Below are positions 56,849 through 64,000 of a stretch of 64,000 bases of DNA, piece after piece. The stretch's first letter is position 1, and every line of letters starts with the position of its first letter. The notes under the pieces were generated by a model that saw only the letters and a list, made by a program, of their open reading frames with translations, had not been told where the DNA came from and ran no database searches. Position numbers and translations under genes: made by a program. Source of the DNA: Streptomyces stelliscabiei (GTDB lineage: Bacteria > Actinomycetota > Actinomycetes > Streptomycetales > Streptomycetaceae); contig NZ_JADBGF010000002.1 of the NCBI RefSeq assembly GCF_014873495.1, forward strand, positions 43,929-107,928, written 5' to 3'.

Positions 56849-58996
56849 ATGGCAACTGAGGAAGAGCTGTTCGCGAACATCGACGCCCTGCTGGAAGAGG
56901 AGCCGCAGCTCCCGCCCCCGGCGGAGCGTGCCCGGCTGCGTGAGGCCGCTGGGATCACCCAGGCCCGTCTCGCGGTCGCGCTGAAGACGTCGACGCAGAC
57001 GGTGAAGAACTACGAGAACGGCCGCTCCGAGCCGAAGCCGCCGCGCCTCGAGGCGTACCAGCGCCTGTTGAAGGGCTGGGCAGCGAAGTACCCCGCACAC
57101 GGCGCCCCGGCAGCTCCGGCCCCGGCCGCCGCGCCGCAGCCGGTGGCACCGGAGACGTTCACGGGCCCGGCCGTGCCCGAGGCCAGTGATCGGCGGACAC
57201 TGTCCACAGGTCCGGCGGCGGAGGCTGCGGACATGACCACAGACCAGAGCACCCCGCAGCACCCCGCGGCGCCCCGCCCGTCGACGTCGTCGCGCCGCCC
57301 GGTGGCAAAGAAGACCGCGAAGCCCGCCGTCGACCCGCGCTTCCCGCACGGCCCGCTCGCTGTGCTGGACGGTGACGGCAGCGCGTACGGCGTCGACGGT
57401 CTTGTACTGGACTGTCCGGCAACCACGATCCCGGAACTGGTGGAGTGGACGCTGCGCGAGTCCGGCCTCGGTGCCGCCAAGCTCAACCGGTACGGCAAGG
57501 ACTCCGATCCGCTGATCGTGCTCACCGCCGCGGCCGCCGTGAAGCTGGGGCTGCCGGAGCGCCTGGAGGGCCACGAGCAGCGCCGCTCCCTGCGCCTGCC
57601 CGAGGACCACCCCGTGGTCAAGCAGGTAGCGAAGGCGAAGTGGCAGTTGACGCAGCGCGGGTTCGGCCCGTGGGCACGGATCTACCGCAAGGCCCAGGGG
57701 CGCGAGCGGCAGTGCGTGCAGCTGGCGATCCTGTCGTGGGACGCCCTCGATGAGCGGTCCTGGCCGGGCGTCGTAGACATGGAGCCGGCCGACGTCGCCC
57801 GCGTCCTCGGGGTGTACGCGACCAGGGTCATCACTCCGCGCGGGTCGACGGCCGTGTCCGGCCTGGAGCTGATGACGGCGCTGCGCCCGCCGACGAAGGC
57901 CGTGCAGGACCCGGAGACCGGGAACTGGGTGTCGGGCTACAACTCCGGCTCGCTGGGGACGGAGCCGATGGACCCGGCGCCGCCGGAGGCCACCCCGGAG
58001 CACCCCGTCGTCGTGAACTCCGGCTGGAGGGGCGGGTTCCTCAACGAAGAGGCGTACCAGTGGGTGCGGTCGGTGGACACCCTCACCGATGAGGAGTGCA
58101 CCCTGCCCTTCGCCGTCGGCCTCGACTTGAACACGGCGTTCCTCGCAGCCGCGGCGCGCCTGGTCGCCGGCCTGTCCGCGCCCGACCACTTCCACGCCCC
58201 GAAGTTCAACCCGAAGATCCCCGGCTCCTGGCTGGTCGACCTCTCCCACATCGAGCTGGACCCGCGCCTGCCCAGCCCGTTCACCCCGGACGGCACCCGC
58301 CCGACGGGCCCGGCCTGGTACCAGACGCACACCGTCGCCTACGCCCAGGAGCTCGGGCACGACGTGCACCCGATCGAGGCGTACCTGCGCCGCGAGACCG
58401 GCGCCTACCTCGATCCGTGGCACGACCGCCTCAAGACGGCCTACGTCGACACCCTCGCCGACCTGGGCGTGACCCGGGACCTGGACGACCGGGCCTTCCT
58501 CGCCGCGATGGAGCAGCACAAGCAGAACGACCCGGCCCTGGCCGCTGTCCTGTCGGCCATCAAGGCGACGGTGAAGGGCGGCGTCGGCAAGCTCCGCGAG
58601 CGTCCGCAGGGCAAGTCCTACAAGGAGGGCGAGACGTGGCCGGCCCTGCAGCGGCCGACCTGGCGCCCCGACATCCGCGCCGCCGTCATCAGCAAGGCCC
58701 GCGTCAACATGCACCGCAAGCTCAACAACATGGTCAAGATGACGGGCCTGTACCCGCTCGCCGTGCTGTCCGACTGCGTCGTCTACCCCTCGCCGGGGGA
58801 GAGCCCGCTGGACTTCCTGCCGTACGCCGCGTCCGGCAAGCCGCAGCCCGGCGGGTTCCGCCTCGGGCCCACGCCGGGCCTGGCGAAGCTGGAGGGCGTC
58901 CAGACGATGCTGTGGGCGGTCGACCTCATGGAGAAGGGCCTCAACCCGGCCCGCCACATCAAGGGCGGCGACGCCGTCCTGGACGAAGGGGAGTAA
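56849..58996 (+). CDS. tap: Telomere-associated protein Tap
   Basis: A 715-residue protein. The N-terminal XRE-type HTH (about 28-70: RLREAAGITQARLAVALKTS, TQTVKNYENGRSEPKPPRLE) is followed by a proline/alanine linker. A long C-terminal region (from about residue 150) has DPRFPHGPLAVLDGDGSAYG, AVGLDLNTAFLAAAARLVAG and KATVKGGVGKLRERPQGKSY. These are features of Tap, which binds the 3' overhang of Streptomyces telomeres and recruits Tpg for end patching. Length is close to characterised Tap (about 740). It is followed three bases later by tpg. Its presence implies a linear replicon. Confidence 0.93.
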   Translation: MATEEELFANIDALLEEEPQLPPPAERARLREAAGITQARLAVALKTSTQTVKNYENGRSEPKPPRLEAYQRLLKGWAAKYPAHGAPAAPAPAAAPQPVAPETFTGPAVPEASDRRTLSTGPAAEAADMTTDQSTPQHPAAPRPSTSSRRPVAKKTAKPAVDPRFPHGPLAVLDGDGSAYGVDGLVLDCPATTIPELVEWTLRESGLGAAKLNRYGKDSDPLIVLTAAAAVKLGLPERLEGHEQRRSLRLPEDHPVVKQVAKAKWQLTQRGFGPWARIYRKAQGRERQCVQLAILSWDALDERSWPGVVDMEPADVARVLGVYATRVITPRGSTAVSGLELMTALRPPTKAVQDPETGNWVSGYNSGSLGTEPMDPAPPEATPEHPVVVNSGWRGGFLNEEAYQWVRSVDTLTDEECTLPFAVGLDLNTAFLAAAARLVAGLSAPDHFHAPKFNPKIPGSWLVDLSHIELDPRLPSPFTPDGTRPTGPAWYQTHTVAYAQELGHDVHPIEAYLRRETGAYLDPWHDRLKTAYVDTLADLGVTRDLDDRAFLAAMEQHKQNDPALAAVLSAIKATVKGGVGKLRERPQGKSYKEGETWPALQRPTWRPDIRAAVISKARVNMHRKLNNMVKMTGLYPLAVLSDCVVYPSPGESPLDFLPYAASGKPQPGGFRLGPTPGLAKLEGVQTMLWAVDLMEKGLNPARHIKGGDAVLDEGE

Positions 58997-58999
58997 CCG

Positions 59000-59557
59000 G
59001 TGGGCGAGATCGACGACGCGATCGAGCGGGCCGACCGGGAAGCCTTCACCCGCGAGCCGCCGAAGACGTTGAAGGGCCAGATCGGCTACCTGCTCAAGCA
59101 GTTGGGGAGCGCGAAGGCCGTCGCGCAGGAGCTCGGGGTCACCGCCGACTCCGTCAACCGCTACCGGCGCGGCGCCCGCAAGCACGCCCGCGCTGACGTC
59201 GCCGCGAAGATCGACGACGCGGTACGGCAGCGGTGGCAGCCGCAGGTGCGCAAGCGCCGGCACCGCCAGGCCGCCACCACCGGCGGGATCACGGTGGAGA
59301 CCCGGGCCCGGTTCGGCTACACCGCGCCGGTCGGCACGACCGACGACGGGAGGTTCCGGCGACTCACCGTGCACCTCCCTCCGGAGTACGCCCGCCGCCT
59401 GTTCGAGGCCCGCGACGCGGGTGCCAGCGACCAGCAGATGCGTGGGATCATCGCTGAAGGGTTTAAGGACGTGTATTTCCAGGACGGCGGTGGTCGCGCT
59501 ATGGGACTCTCGGACGTGGAAATCAACGATATTGATTACCTGGATCTGGATTACTGA
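59000..59557 (+). CDS. tpg: Telomere terminal protein Tpg
   Basis: A 185-residue protein matching Tpg in length and motifs: PKTLKGQIGYLLKQLGSAKA, AQELGVTADSVNRYRRGARK, RQRWQPQVRKRRHRQA, RARFGYTAPVGTTDDGRFRR, LTVHLPPEYARRLFEARDAG and the terminal DIDYLDLDY. Tpg is covalently attached to the 5' ends of linear Streptomyces replicons and primes end patching; the HTH at about 30-60 is typical. GTG at 59000 is coupled to tap with AAGGGGAG upstream. Confidence 0.95.
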   Translation: MGEIDDAIERADREAFTREPPKTLKGQIGYLLKQLGSAKAVAQELGVTADSVNRYRRGARKHARADVAAKIDDAVRQRWQPQVRKRRHRQAATTGGITVETRARFGYTAPVGTTDDGRFRRLTVHLPPEYARRLFEARDAGASDQQMRGIIAEGFKDVYFQDGGGRAMGLSDVEINDIDYLDLDY

Positions 59558-59571
59558 ATAGGAGCGAATAC

Positions 59572-60141
59572 ATGACCGCTGAATTTCCGCCCATCGACCG
59601 CGACAAGAGCCCGCTGTTCGACGCCGACCACGACCCGGTCCGCATCGCCGACGCGCTGCGCCGCAGCCCGCACTTCGCCGCCGCAGACGCCGACCCCGGC
59701 GGCGACACGGTGTGGTTCACCAGCGAGGCCGGCATCAACTACACGCTGACCTTCAAGGACGCGGAGCCCACCGACGACGACCTGCTGCTCGAGCCGGTGC
59801 TCACCGAGGCCATCGCCGCGGCGATCCTCAACCACCCCGGCTTCGTCACCGCGGACGCGGACTCGCCGCGCGAGGACACCATCACCGTCCAGACCCGCAA
59901 CCAGGTGCGCCACCTCCTGGTCCTGGACGTCGACCGCGGCAACGCCCTCGCCCAGGAAGACCTGTCCACCCCGGCCGTCGACGTCGCCCTCGCCGCCGAC
60001 AAGCTGCTCGCCAGCGACCCGAGCGACTCGGAGCGTGCCACGGCCGAACTCCTCAACTACGTGGCCGCCACCTGGGACAAGCAGGACCTGCCGCTGCGCG
60101 AGCACGCCCAGGCCGTCGCCCGCACCCTGCGCACCCGGTAG
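59572..60141 (+). CDS. Hypothetical protein downstream of tpg
   Basis: A 189-residue acidic protein starting MTAEFPPIDRDKSPLFDADH, with DALRRSPHFAAADADPGGDT, a beta-rich middle (DTVWFTSEAGINYTLTFKDA) and a helical C-terminus. AGGAG precedes the ATG, and it follows tpg by 14 bases, so all three are probably one transcript. No family recognised. Confidence 0.65.
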   Translation: MTAEFPPIDRDKSPLFDADHDPVRIADALRRSPHFAAADADPGGDTVWFTSEAGINYTLTFKDAEPTDDDLLLEPVLTEAIAAAILNHPGFVTADADSPREDTITVQTRNQVRHLLVLDVDRGNALAQEDLSTPAVDVALAADKLLASDPSDSERATAELLNYVAATWDKQDLPLREHAQAVARTLRTR

Positions 60142-60218
60142 AAGGGGATCCGTCCATGCCCGCATCCACGGCCCACCTGCGCGCGTACGGTGAGGTGACG
60201 ACCCGCCGGGAGGACCTG

Positions 60219-60524
60219 ATGAGCGCGCAGCCCGACCACGCACCCGTCCCGCCGCACGCTCCCGCGCCCGGGGCTCCGGCCGAACTCCTCGCCCAGCTGC
60301 GCGCCGACCGGCGCGCCGCGCAGTGGGTGCCGGCCTTCGAGCAGCAGTGGGCGGCCGCCCTCGAGGAATCGCGCCGCACGTTCTCCCTCGCCGGGCTGTA
60401 CGAAGTCGTCCAGGAGTGGCAGGGCCTCATCGCCTCGGCTCCGGCGGTCGACGCGTTCGTCGCCTCCGGCTACAACGACAGCGACTTCATCGACATGGCG
60501 GAGCTCCGCGGCAGGCGCCGGTGA
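60219..60524 (+). CDS. DUF6247-family protein, probable antitoxin
   Basis: A 101-residue protein: after a proline-rich start, AELLAQLRADRRAAQWVPAF, EQQWAAALEESRRTFSLAGL and YEVVQEWQGLIASAPAVDAF, typical of DUF6247. ATG 60219 with GGGAGGACCTG is preferred, though ATG 60156 also has an acceptable RBS. The stop overlaps the GTG of a RelE-like gene, the usual order for an antitoxin-toxin pair; this role is inferred from context. Confidence 0.75.
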   Translation: MSAQPDHAPVPPHAPAPGAPAELLAQLRADRRAAQWVPAFEQQWAAALEESRRTFSLAGLYEVVQEWQGLIASAPAVDAFVASGYNDSDFIDMAELRGRRR

Positions 60525-60781
60525 CCGGACAGCCGTACGCGGTCCGCTTCTCCGCCCAGGCCGCCAAGGTCCTCGCCACCCTGCCCGAGCACGTCGAAGA
60601 CATGGCTTGGGACGTCCTGGACGCCGCCGCCGGCGACCCGTGGGGCTTCCGGCAGTTCAACGCCGACGACCCCGAGGGCGAGGACATCCGCCACGCCTCC
60701 ATCGGCCAACTCTCCCTCACCTACTGGGTGAACCGGCCCCTGCGCCGCCTGTCCGTCTTCACCATCACCTGGCTCGGATAG
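60521..60781 (+). CDS. RelE/ParE-like small toxin
   Basis: An 86-residue protein with a RelE-superfamily layout: YAVRFSAQAAKVLATLPEHV, then DPWGFRQFNADDPEGEDIRH and SIGQLSLTYWVNRPLRRLSV ending in TITWLG. It would cleave mRNA or bind gyrase when free. GTG start overlaps the DUF6247 stop (GTGA). Its 3' 120 bases and downstream flank are duplicated at 61811-61945. Confidence 0.78.
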   Translation: MTGQPYAVRFSAQAAKVLATLPEHVEDMAWDVLDAAAGDPWGFRQFNADDPEGEDIRHASIGQLSLTYWVNRPLRRLSVFTITWLG

Positions 60782-60914
60782 CCACCCGTGCAGGCGCCCT
60801 GACCCCGGCATCGCAACTGACGGGAGCAGGCCAGGCGAGTTCAGGCATCCCAGTAGACTCCAATGACCTCTGGCCTTCGGCCGGACGGCGAGGAACTGCG
60901 ATGAATAAGGACAC

Positions 60915-61481
60915 ATGGCGGCAGGCATCGATGACTACCGGCGCAGGTGCTGGGACGCGGCTCTGCACGCCTATGGGACCAGCTACATCTTCCAGAAGCG
61001 GGCCGCCAACCTGAAGCGCAAGACCGACGTGCTGACCTGGGTCGGCTTCGCAGTCCCGCTGCTTATCGGAGCGCTAGTAGGAACGTTCGGTCAGAACAAG
61101 CTCTGGAGCGTCGTCCTTACTGTCGGGACTGTGATCGCGGCGGTACAGCTCGTTGTGAGCCTGTGGTCCCTCGTCAAGCGGTGGCCGGAGGAACTGGCCT
61201 ACTCCTCTTCCTCGGCCACAGCCAACGAATCGCTGGCCTCCAGATTCGCCGCACTCGGTGAAGACCCCCCAGGGCTTCAGACGTTGCGGACCCAGGTCGA
61301 CAAGCTCACCGTCGAAGACACCGCGAGGCGGGACAGGGACAACGAGAAGGGCGTAACGGATAAGGAGCGCCGCATGGGCATGCGCGCCGCGCTCCGGAAG
61401 TTTCAGCGCCAGTGCGCGACCTGCCACCAAGCACCGACAACGATGGAGCCATCCAACTGCGGTGTCTGCGGACAGTTCTGA
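60915..61481 (+). CDS. SLATT-like two-helix membrane protein with CxxCx(11)CxxC tail
   Basis: A 188-residue protein. An N-terminal amphipathic region (DDYRRRCWDAALHAYGTSYI, FQKRAANLKRKTDVLTW) leads into two membrane helices (VGFAVPLLIGALVGTFG and VVLTVGTVIAAVQLVVSLWS). A charged cytosolic stretch follows and a zinc-like C-terminus CATCHQAPTTMEPSNCGVC (spacing x2, x11, x2). This matches the mobilome CxxCx(11)CxxC protein pattern, and the N-terminal half resembles SLATT pore domains seen in defence systems. It sits in a segment bracketed by duplicated toxin DNA. Confidence 0.75.
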   Translation: MAAGIDDYRRRCWDAALHAYGTSYIFQKRAANLKRKTDVLTWVGFAVPLLIGALVGTFGQNKLWSVVLTVGTVIAAVQLVVSLWSLVKRWPEELAYSSSSATANESLASRFAALGEDPPGLQTLRTQVDKLTVEDTARRDRDNEKGVTDKERRMGMRAALRKFQRQCATCHQAPTTMEPSNCGVCGQF

Positions 61482-61501
61482 CAACCAGTAAGGACCAGTA
61501 G

Positions 61502-61705
61502 ATGGACAGCAAGGCAGCTGCGGTCGTGCAGGGGTTCATCGCCCTCACCCCAACCCAACGCGACGAATTCGTCACCGCCGTCAACAGATACATCGAAGGT
61601 GACTGGCTAACCAAAGACCGCATTCGCAAAGACTCCGCGAGGGACTGGATCACCCACGTCGATCTGGGGCCGACCTCACAGAACTGCCCCTGCTGCGGCC
61701 GGTAG
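61502..61705 (+). CDS. Small protein with C-terminal CPCCGR
   Basis: A 67-residue protein: MDSKAAAVVQGFIALTPTQR, DEFVTAVNRYIEGDWLTKDR and a C-terminal NCPCCGR. It follows the membrane-CxxC gene by 20 bases and seems to be its partner. Both proteins end in cysteine clusters. The N-terminal helix is amphipathic. Function unknown; possible sensor or regulator of the membrane protein. Confidence 0.65.
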   Translation: MDSKAAAVVQGFIALTPTQRDEFVTAVNRYIEGDWLTKDRIRKDSARDWITHVDLGPTSQNCPCCGR

Positions 61706-61810
61706 CAGCCGACCCCTCCCGACCCACGGCACGCACCGCCACGGCTTGGCTGTGGGACTGGTAGGACAGCGCCGTGGCGCTCCGCCGGATGACCGAGATC
61801 AGGACACAGC

Positions 61811-61945
61811 TTTGAGGGCCTGGACGCCGGCGACCCGGAAGGCGAAGACGTCCGCGCCGCGTCCGTCGGGCAGCTCTCCCTCACCTACTGGGTGAACCGG
61901 CCGCTGCGCCGCCTGTCCGTCCTAACCATCACCTGGCTCGGATAG
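61811..61945 (+). pseudogene. Duplicated 3' end of the RelE-like toxin gene
   Basis: Forty-four codons (FEGLDAGDPEGEDVRAASVG, QLSLTYWVNRPLRRLSVLTI, TWLG, stop) reproduce the end of the toxin at 60521-60781. The match continues past the stop into GATAGCCACCCG and the CGGCATYGCAACTGACGGGA terminator. No start or N-terminal part is present. It probably marks insertion of the membrane-CxxC pair by homologous recombination or a duplicated target. Confidence 0.85.
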
Positions 61946-61964
61946 CCACCCGCGACAACGCCTT

Positions 61965-61991
61965 GCTCCCGGCATTGCAACTGACGGGAGC
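61965..61991 (+). terminator. Hairpin terminator shared by both toxin copies
   Basis: GCTCCCG pairs with CGGGAGC (61965-61971, 61985-61991). A less perfect version of the same sequence follows the intact toxin at 60812-60835. Confidence 0.6.
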
Positions 61992-62116
61992 AGGGCGTTT
62001 CTGATCGTAGCCACCGCCGTAGCCACCGCCGTATCCACCAGTAGCCAGCCGGGCGGCGACGCTGCCGGCCCGAGACGTGATCCGCCCGCGGCACAGCTCG
62101 ACGGATCCGTCCCCGG

Positions 62117-62569
62117 TCACTGGAGGCCATGTCCACGCCCTATCTGGGCGTCCAGCGCCGCCTCCAAGGCCCGGTCCCGGCGCCGGTCCACAAGATCCGC
62201 AAGGCGGGCCGCAGCTGTGCGCTCGGCCGGGGTGAGTTCGTCCATGGTCGCCTCGATGGCATCACGGACACGCGCCGCGATGTCCTGGGCCGTGATGGCC
62301 TCGATCTCGACGGGCCCGGCCGTGTCGAGATAGCCGAGTTCGACCAAGCGCCGGACCGAGGCCCGGGTTTCCGCCGGGGGCATCTGGAGTTCGGCGATCA
62401 GCCAGTCGAGGTCGCCGTACGGGGCGCAGATCTCCCCCAGCCACCGGCACCGCATGTAGACACCGACGTCGGCCGCCGAAAGACGGGAGTCGGTGATCGG
62501 CCGGTGGGGCACGGCAAGCAGGTACGGCTCGCCGGTGTCGCTGCGCAGCTTCAGCGGCTCGATGGACAC
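62117..62569 (-). CDS. Winged-helix-like protein coupled to a GNAT gene
   Basis: A 150-residue protein. GTG start at 62569, one base after the upstream TAG. Segments LSAADVGVYMRCRWLGEICA, LQMPPAETRASVRRLVELGY and LDTAGPVEI form a plausible winged helix (helices 2-3 plus wing). The second half is a charged helix (EATMDELTPAERTAAARLAD). It may regulate the acetyltransferase operon or a nearby gene. The long GNAT partner upstream suggests they act together. Confidence 0.65.
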   Translation of the reverse strand: MSIEPLKLRSDTGEPYLLAVPHRPITDSRLSAADVGVYMRCRWLGEICAPYGDLDWLIAELQMPPAETRASVRRLVELGYLDTAGPVEIEAITAQDIAARVRDAIEATMDELTPAERTAAARLADLVDRRRDRALEAALDAQIGRGHGLQ

Positions 62570-62570
62570 G

Positions 62571-63530
62571 CTACTGCCGCCCCGTCGAATCCCGGGCACC
62601 GCGCGGGGGACCCATGAGCTCAGGCAGCGAGTACCCGGACGCTTTGCGGAGCCTGGCCGCCATGACCGGCTCGAAGCCGTAGCGCAAGGCCTCCGCCTTT
62701 CCCTCCCGGACTTCCCCCTCCGTGACCGGCGTCCGGTACATCCGCTCCATCATCCCCGCCGTCCGGGCGTCCATGATCTGCCGCACACCGCCGCCGCTGA
62801 TCGTCATACTCCCGTCGTCATGCCGGACCACCTCCGGCGAGCCGGCTGGCGGCACCAACACCTGCGTCAGCAGCTGCAGCGGCGTGCCGTCCGGCATTTG
62901 GCTGCCCACGACCGTTACCTCCGCGTGCAGGGCCTTCCACATCTGTACGACGTGCCGATCCGCAGGCCGGTGAAGAACCATGCCCAGCGGATCGACAACT
63001 GAGATCACCTCGCCCGGCTCCAGCACAGTGAAGCCCGCCTGCCGGTAGTACGGCGCCAGGGACAGGACAGTGGTGGTACCGAGCATCAGCCGGTAACCGA
63101 GACCTGCGTAGTGCACGGCGGCCGTCTCGATCAGGCGATGCCCCAGCCGGCGCCCGCGCACCTGCGGCGCGATCGACAGCGCTTCCGCTTCCACGATGTG
63201 GTGGGCAACGTACGAGCGGTGCTCCGGGCTCAGCATCTCGATCGAACCGATCCACCCCAGCGGCGGCGCCGCAGTCAGCACACCCACCACCTCGCCACGC
63301 CGCCGCTCGGCCACCCACGACGCGCGCACACCACAAGCGGGCTCGAGCCGGTGCCGGAGCGCGACGGCATGAGCCATCTCCGCCCCGATCCCCGGCTGGG
63401 TGAACTCCACCATCCCCAGCAACTCCGCCAGCGCCGCCTCGTCAGCCGGGCGCGGCTCCCGAACCAGCAGCCCACTATTCGCCGTACGCTGCGCCCGCCC
63501 CGCCGCCCGCACCCGCGATGCTCGTCCCAT
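62571..63530 (-). CDS. GNAT-family N-acetyltransferase with C-terminal extension
   Basis: A 319-residue protein. The GNAT fold occupies about 20-170: REPRPADEAALAELLGMVEF, SIEMLSPEHRSYVAHHIVEA and the acetyl-CoA motif ALSIAPQVRGRRLGHRLIET (R/Q-x-x-G-x-G/A type). LGYRLMLGTTTVLSLAPYYR and QAGFTVLEPGEVISV then complete it. The remaining 140 residues are an additional domain of unknown type. The start at 63530 (MGRASRV) has GGGAGGGC upstream; the frame to 63707 is not needed. The downstream winged-helix gene is coupled. Confidence 0.8.
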   Translation of the reverse strand: MGRASRVRAAGRAQRTANSGLLVREPRPADEAALAELLGMVEFTQPGIGAEMAHAVALRHRLEPACGVRASWVAERRRGEVVGVLTAAPPLGWIGSIEMLSPEHRSYVAHHIVEAEALSIAPQVRGRRLGHRLIETAAVHYAGLGYRLMLGTTTVLSLAPYYRQAGFTVLEPGEVISVVDPLGMVLHRPADRHVVQMWKALHAEVTVVGSQMPDGTPLQLLTQVLVPPAGSPEVVRHDDGSMTISGGGVRQIMDARTAGMMERMYRTPVTEGEVREGKAEALRYGFEPVMAARLRKASGYSLPELMGPPRGARDSTGRQ

Positions 63531-63971
63531 GCCCTCCCAACGAGCTGCTTTGGCATTTCGCCCCACCAGCGGCCCGAGATCATCCCTTGGAGGGACGACC
63601 GTCACCAAGCAGCGATCCGCCGTCGGCGGCGACACGCTGTGCGCACCAAATGCACTGCGGACAGGGGTCACCCACCCGGCGTCACACTGTGAGGCTGAGA
63701 GACTCACAGGGCGTTTCCCCAGTTAGACGCGGTGAACTTATGAGGCTGTGAGGGTGTGAGGGAGCCCGTGATACCGGCGGCTTCCGCCGTTGTGTTCGCC
63801 CTGCCCTCCATGTCACCAAGGACGCCGCGCCTCCTCGTACGGGTGAATCTCTCGCCCGCGACTCCCCTCGTTCCCTCTTGCGGGTGACGGGTTGTCAGTG
63901 CCGCTCTCTACCGTCCGAACCGTGACGACCCCGAAGCGCCGTGACGGCGCTCGCTGCCCAAGGCGGTGTTC
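63531..63971. other. Intergenic region with right 31-bp repeat
   Basis: About 440 bases between the GNAT gene and the right-edge frame. It contains the 31-bp repeat at 63704-63734, preceded by GTGAGGCTGAGAGACTCAC and followed by three GTGAGG-type repeats (63741-63762). No gene recognised. Confidence 0.5.
63704..63734 (+). repeat. 31-bp imperfect direct repeat, right copy
   Basis: TCACAGGGCGTTTCCCCAGT followed by TAGACGCGGTG; 27 of 31 bases match the copy at 56506-56536 in the same orientation. Confidence 0.7.
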
Positions 63972-64000
63972 ATGAGCCTGACTTCAGGTATCCACTGTCC
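63972..64000 (+). CDS. Possible start of a gene cut by the window edge
   Basis: ATG 63972 opens MSLTSGIHC with AAGGCGG upstream, but only nine codons are available. It may be real or chance; nothing more can be said. Confidence 0.3.

Noticed and set aside
61929..62120. A 63-codon minus-strand frame with GYGGGYGGGY
   Set aside because: It starts inside the duplicated toxin DNA region and has no RBS; the GYGGG part is a short tandem repeat and too little to support a gene.

Overview
The window is high-GC actinobacterial DNA, almost certainly Streptomyces, from a linear plasmid or plasmid-like replicon. Four things support this. There is a parA-parB pair with three perfect palindromes that look like parS sites. 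There is a putative rep gene coupled to a DciA-type helicase loader. There is an adjacent tap-tpg pair, which encodes the telomere-associated protein and terminal protein of linear Streptomyces replicons. There is also a long minus-strand transfer module with an FtsK/TraB-like translocase, a DUF2637 (Spd-like) membrane protein and a GntR/KorSA-type regulator.

Layout. 1-2.9 kb: end of an unknown gene, then partition genes parB and parA with palindromes at 464, 678 and 2743. 2.9-8.4 kb and 23.8-38.2 kb: one long minus-strand gene array, largely translationally coupled and repeatedly punctuated by strong hairpins. It carries many small actinomycete-specific genes (RapZ C-domain, ASCH, GGDEF, Lsr2 C-domain, Pycsar-TM-like, RRQRL zinc protein, FtsK-like ATPase, a giant disordered protein, a DUF2637 coiled-coil protein, WhiB, an anti-sigma-like ATPase). 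A GntR regulator and a UTRA-only paralogue (38.7-40.1 kb) diverge from its upstream end.

This array is interrupted at 9255-23830 by a 14.57-kb insertion. The insertion carries three overlapping tyrosine recombinase genes plus a small coiled-coil gene (RIT/Tn554-like). Its cargo is a PaoABC-type molybdenum aldehyde oxidoreductase with an XdhC chaperone, a YnfA-like protein, a MmyB-like regulator and a truncated MAB_1171c-like membrane protein. It sits inside a P-loop kinase gene. Joining the two flanks at a shared 3-bp core restores an open frame of exactly 987 nt, so the event can be reconstructed.

40.2-46.8 kb: an XRE/TPR regulator with a perfect operator-like inverted repeat, a 970-base structured non-coding region, then rep-dciA. 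46.9-56.4 kb: accessory and conflict genes. These are a Ser/Thr kinase fused to a J-domain-less DnaJ C-terminal region, a 502-residue protein of unknown function, a STAND-like NTPase, a tandem zeta-toxin protein, a RAMA-domain protein and gene remnants. 56.8-60.8 kb: tap, tpg and a DUF6247/RelE-like toxin pair in one plus-strand run. 60.9-61.9 kb: a membrane CxxC protein and a small CPCC protein, bracketed by a duplicated toxin 3' end. 62.1-63.5 kb: a coupled GNAT acetyltransferase and winged-helix gene. A 31-bp imperfect direct repeat (27/31) lies at 56506 and 63704, bracketing the telomere-protein segment.

All functional calls come from reading the translated sequence and recalled family motifs; no database search was run.
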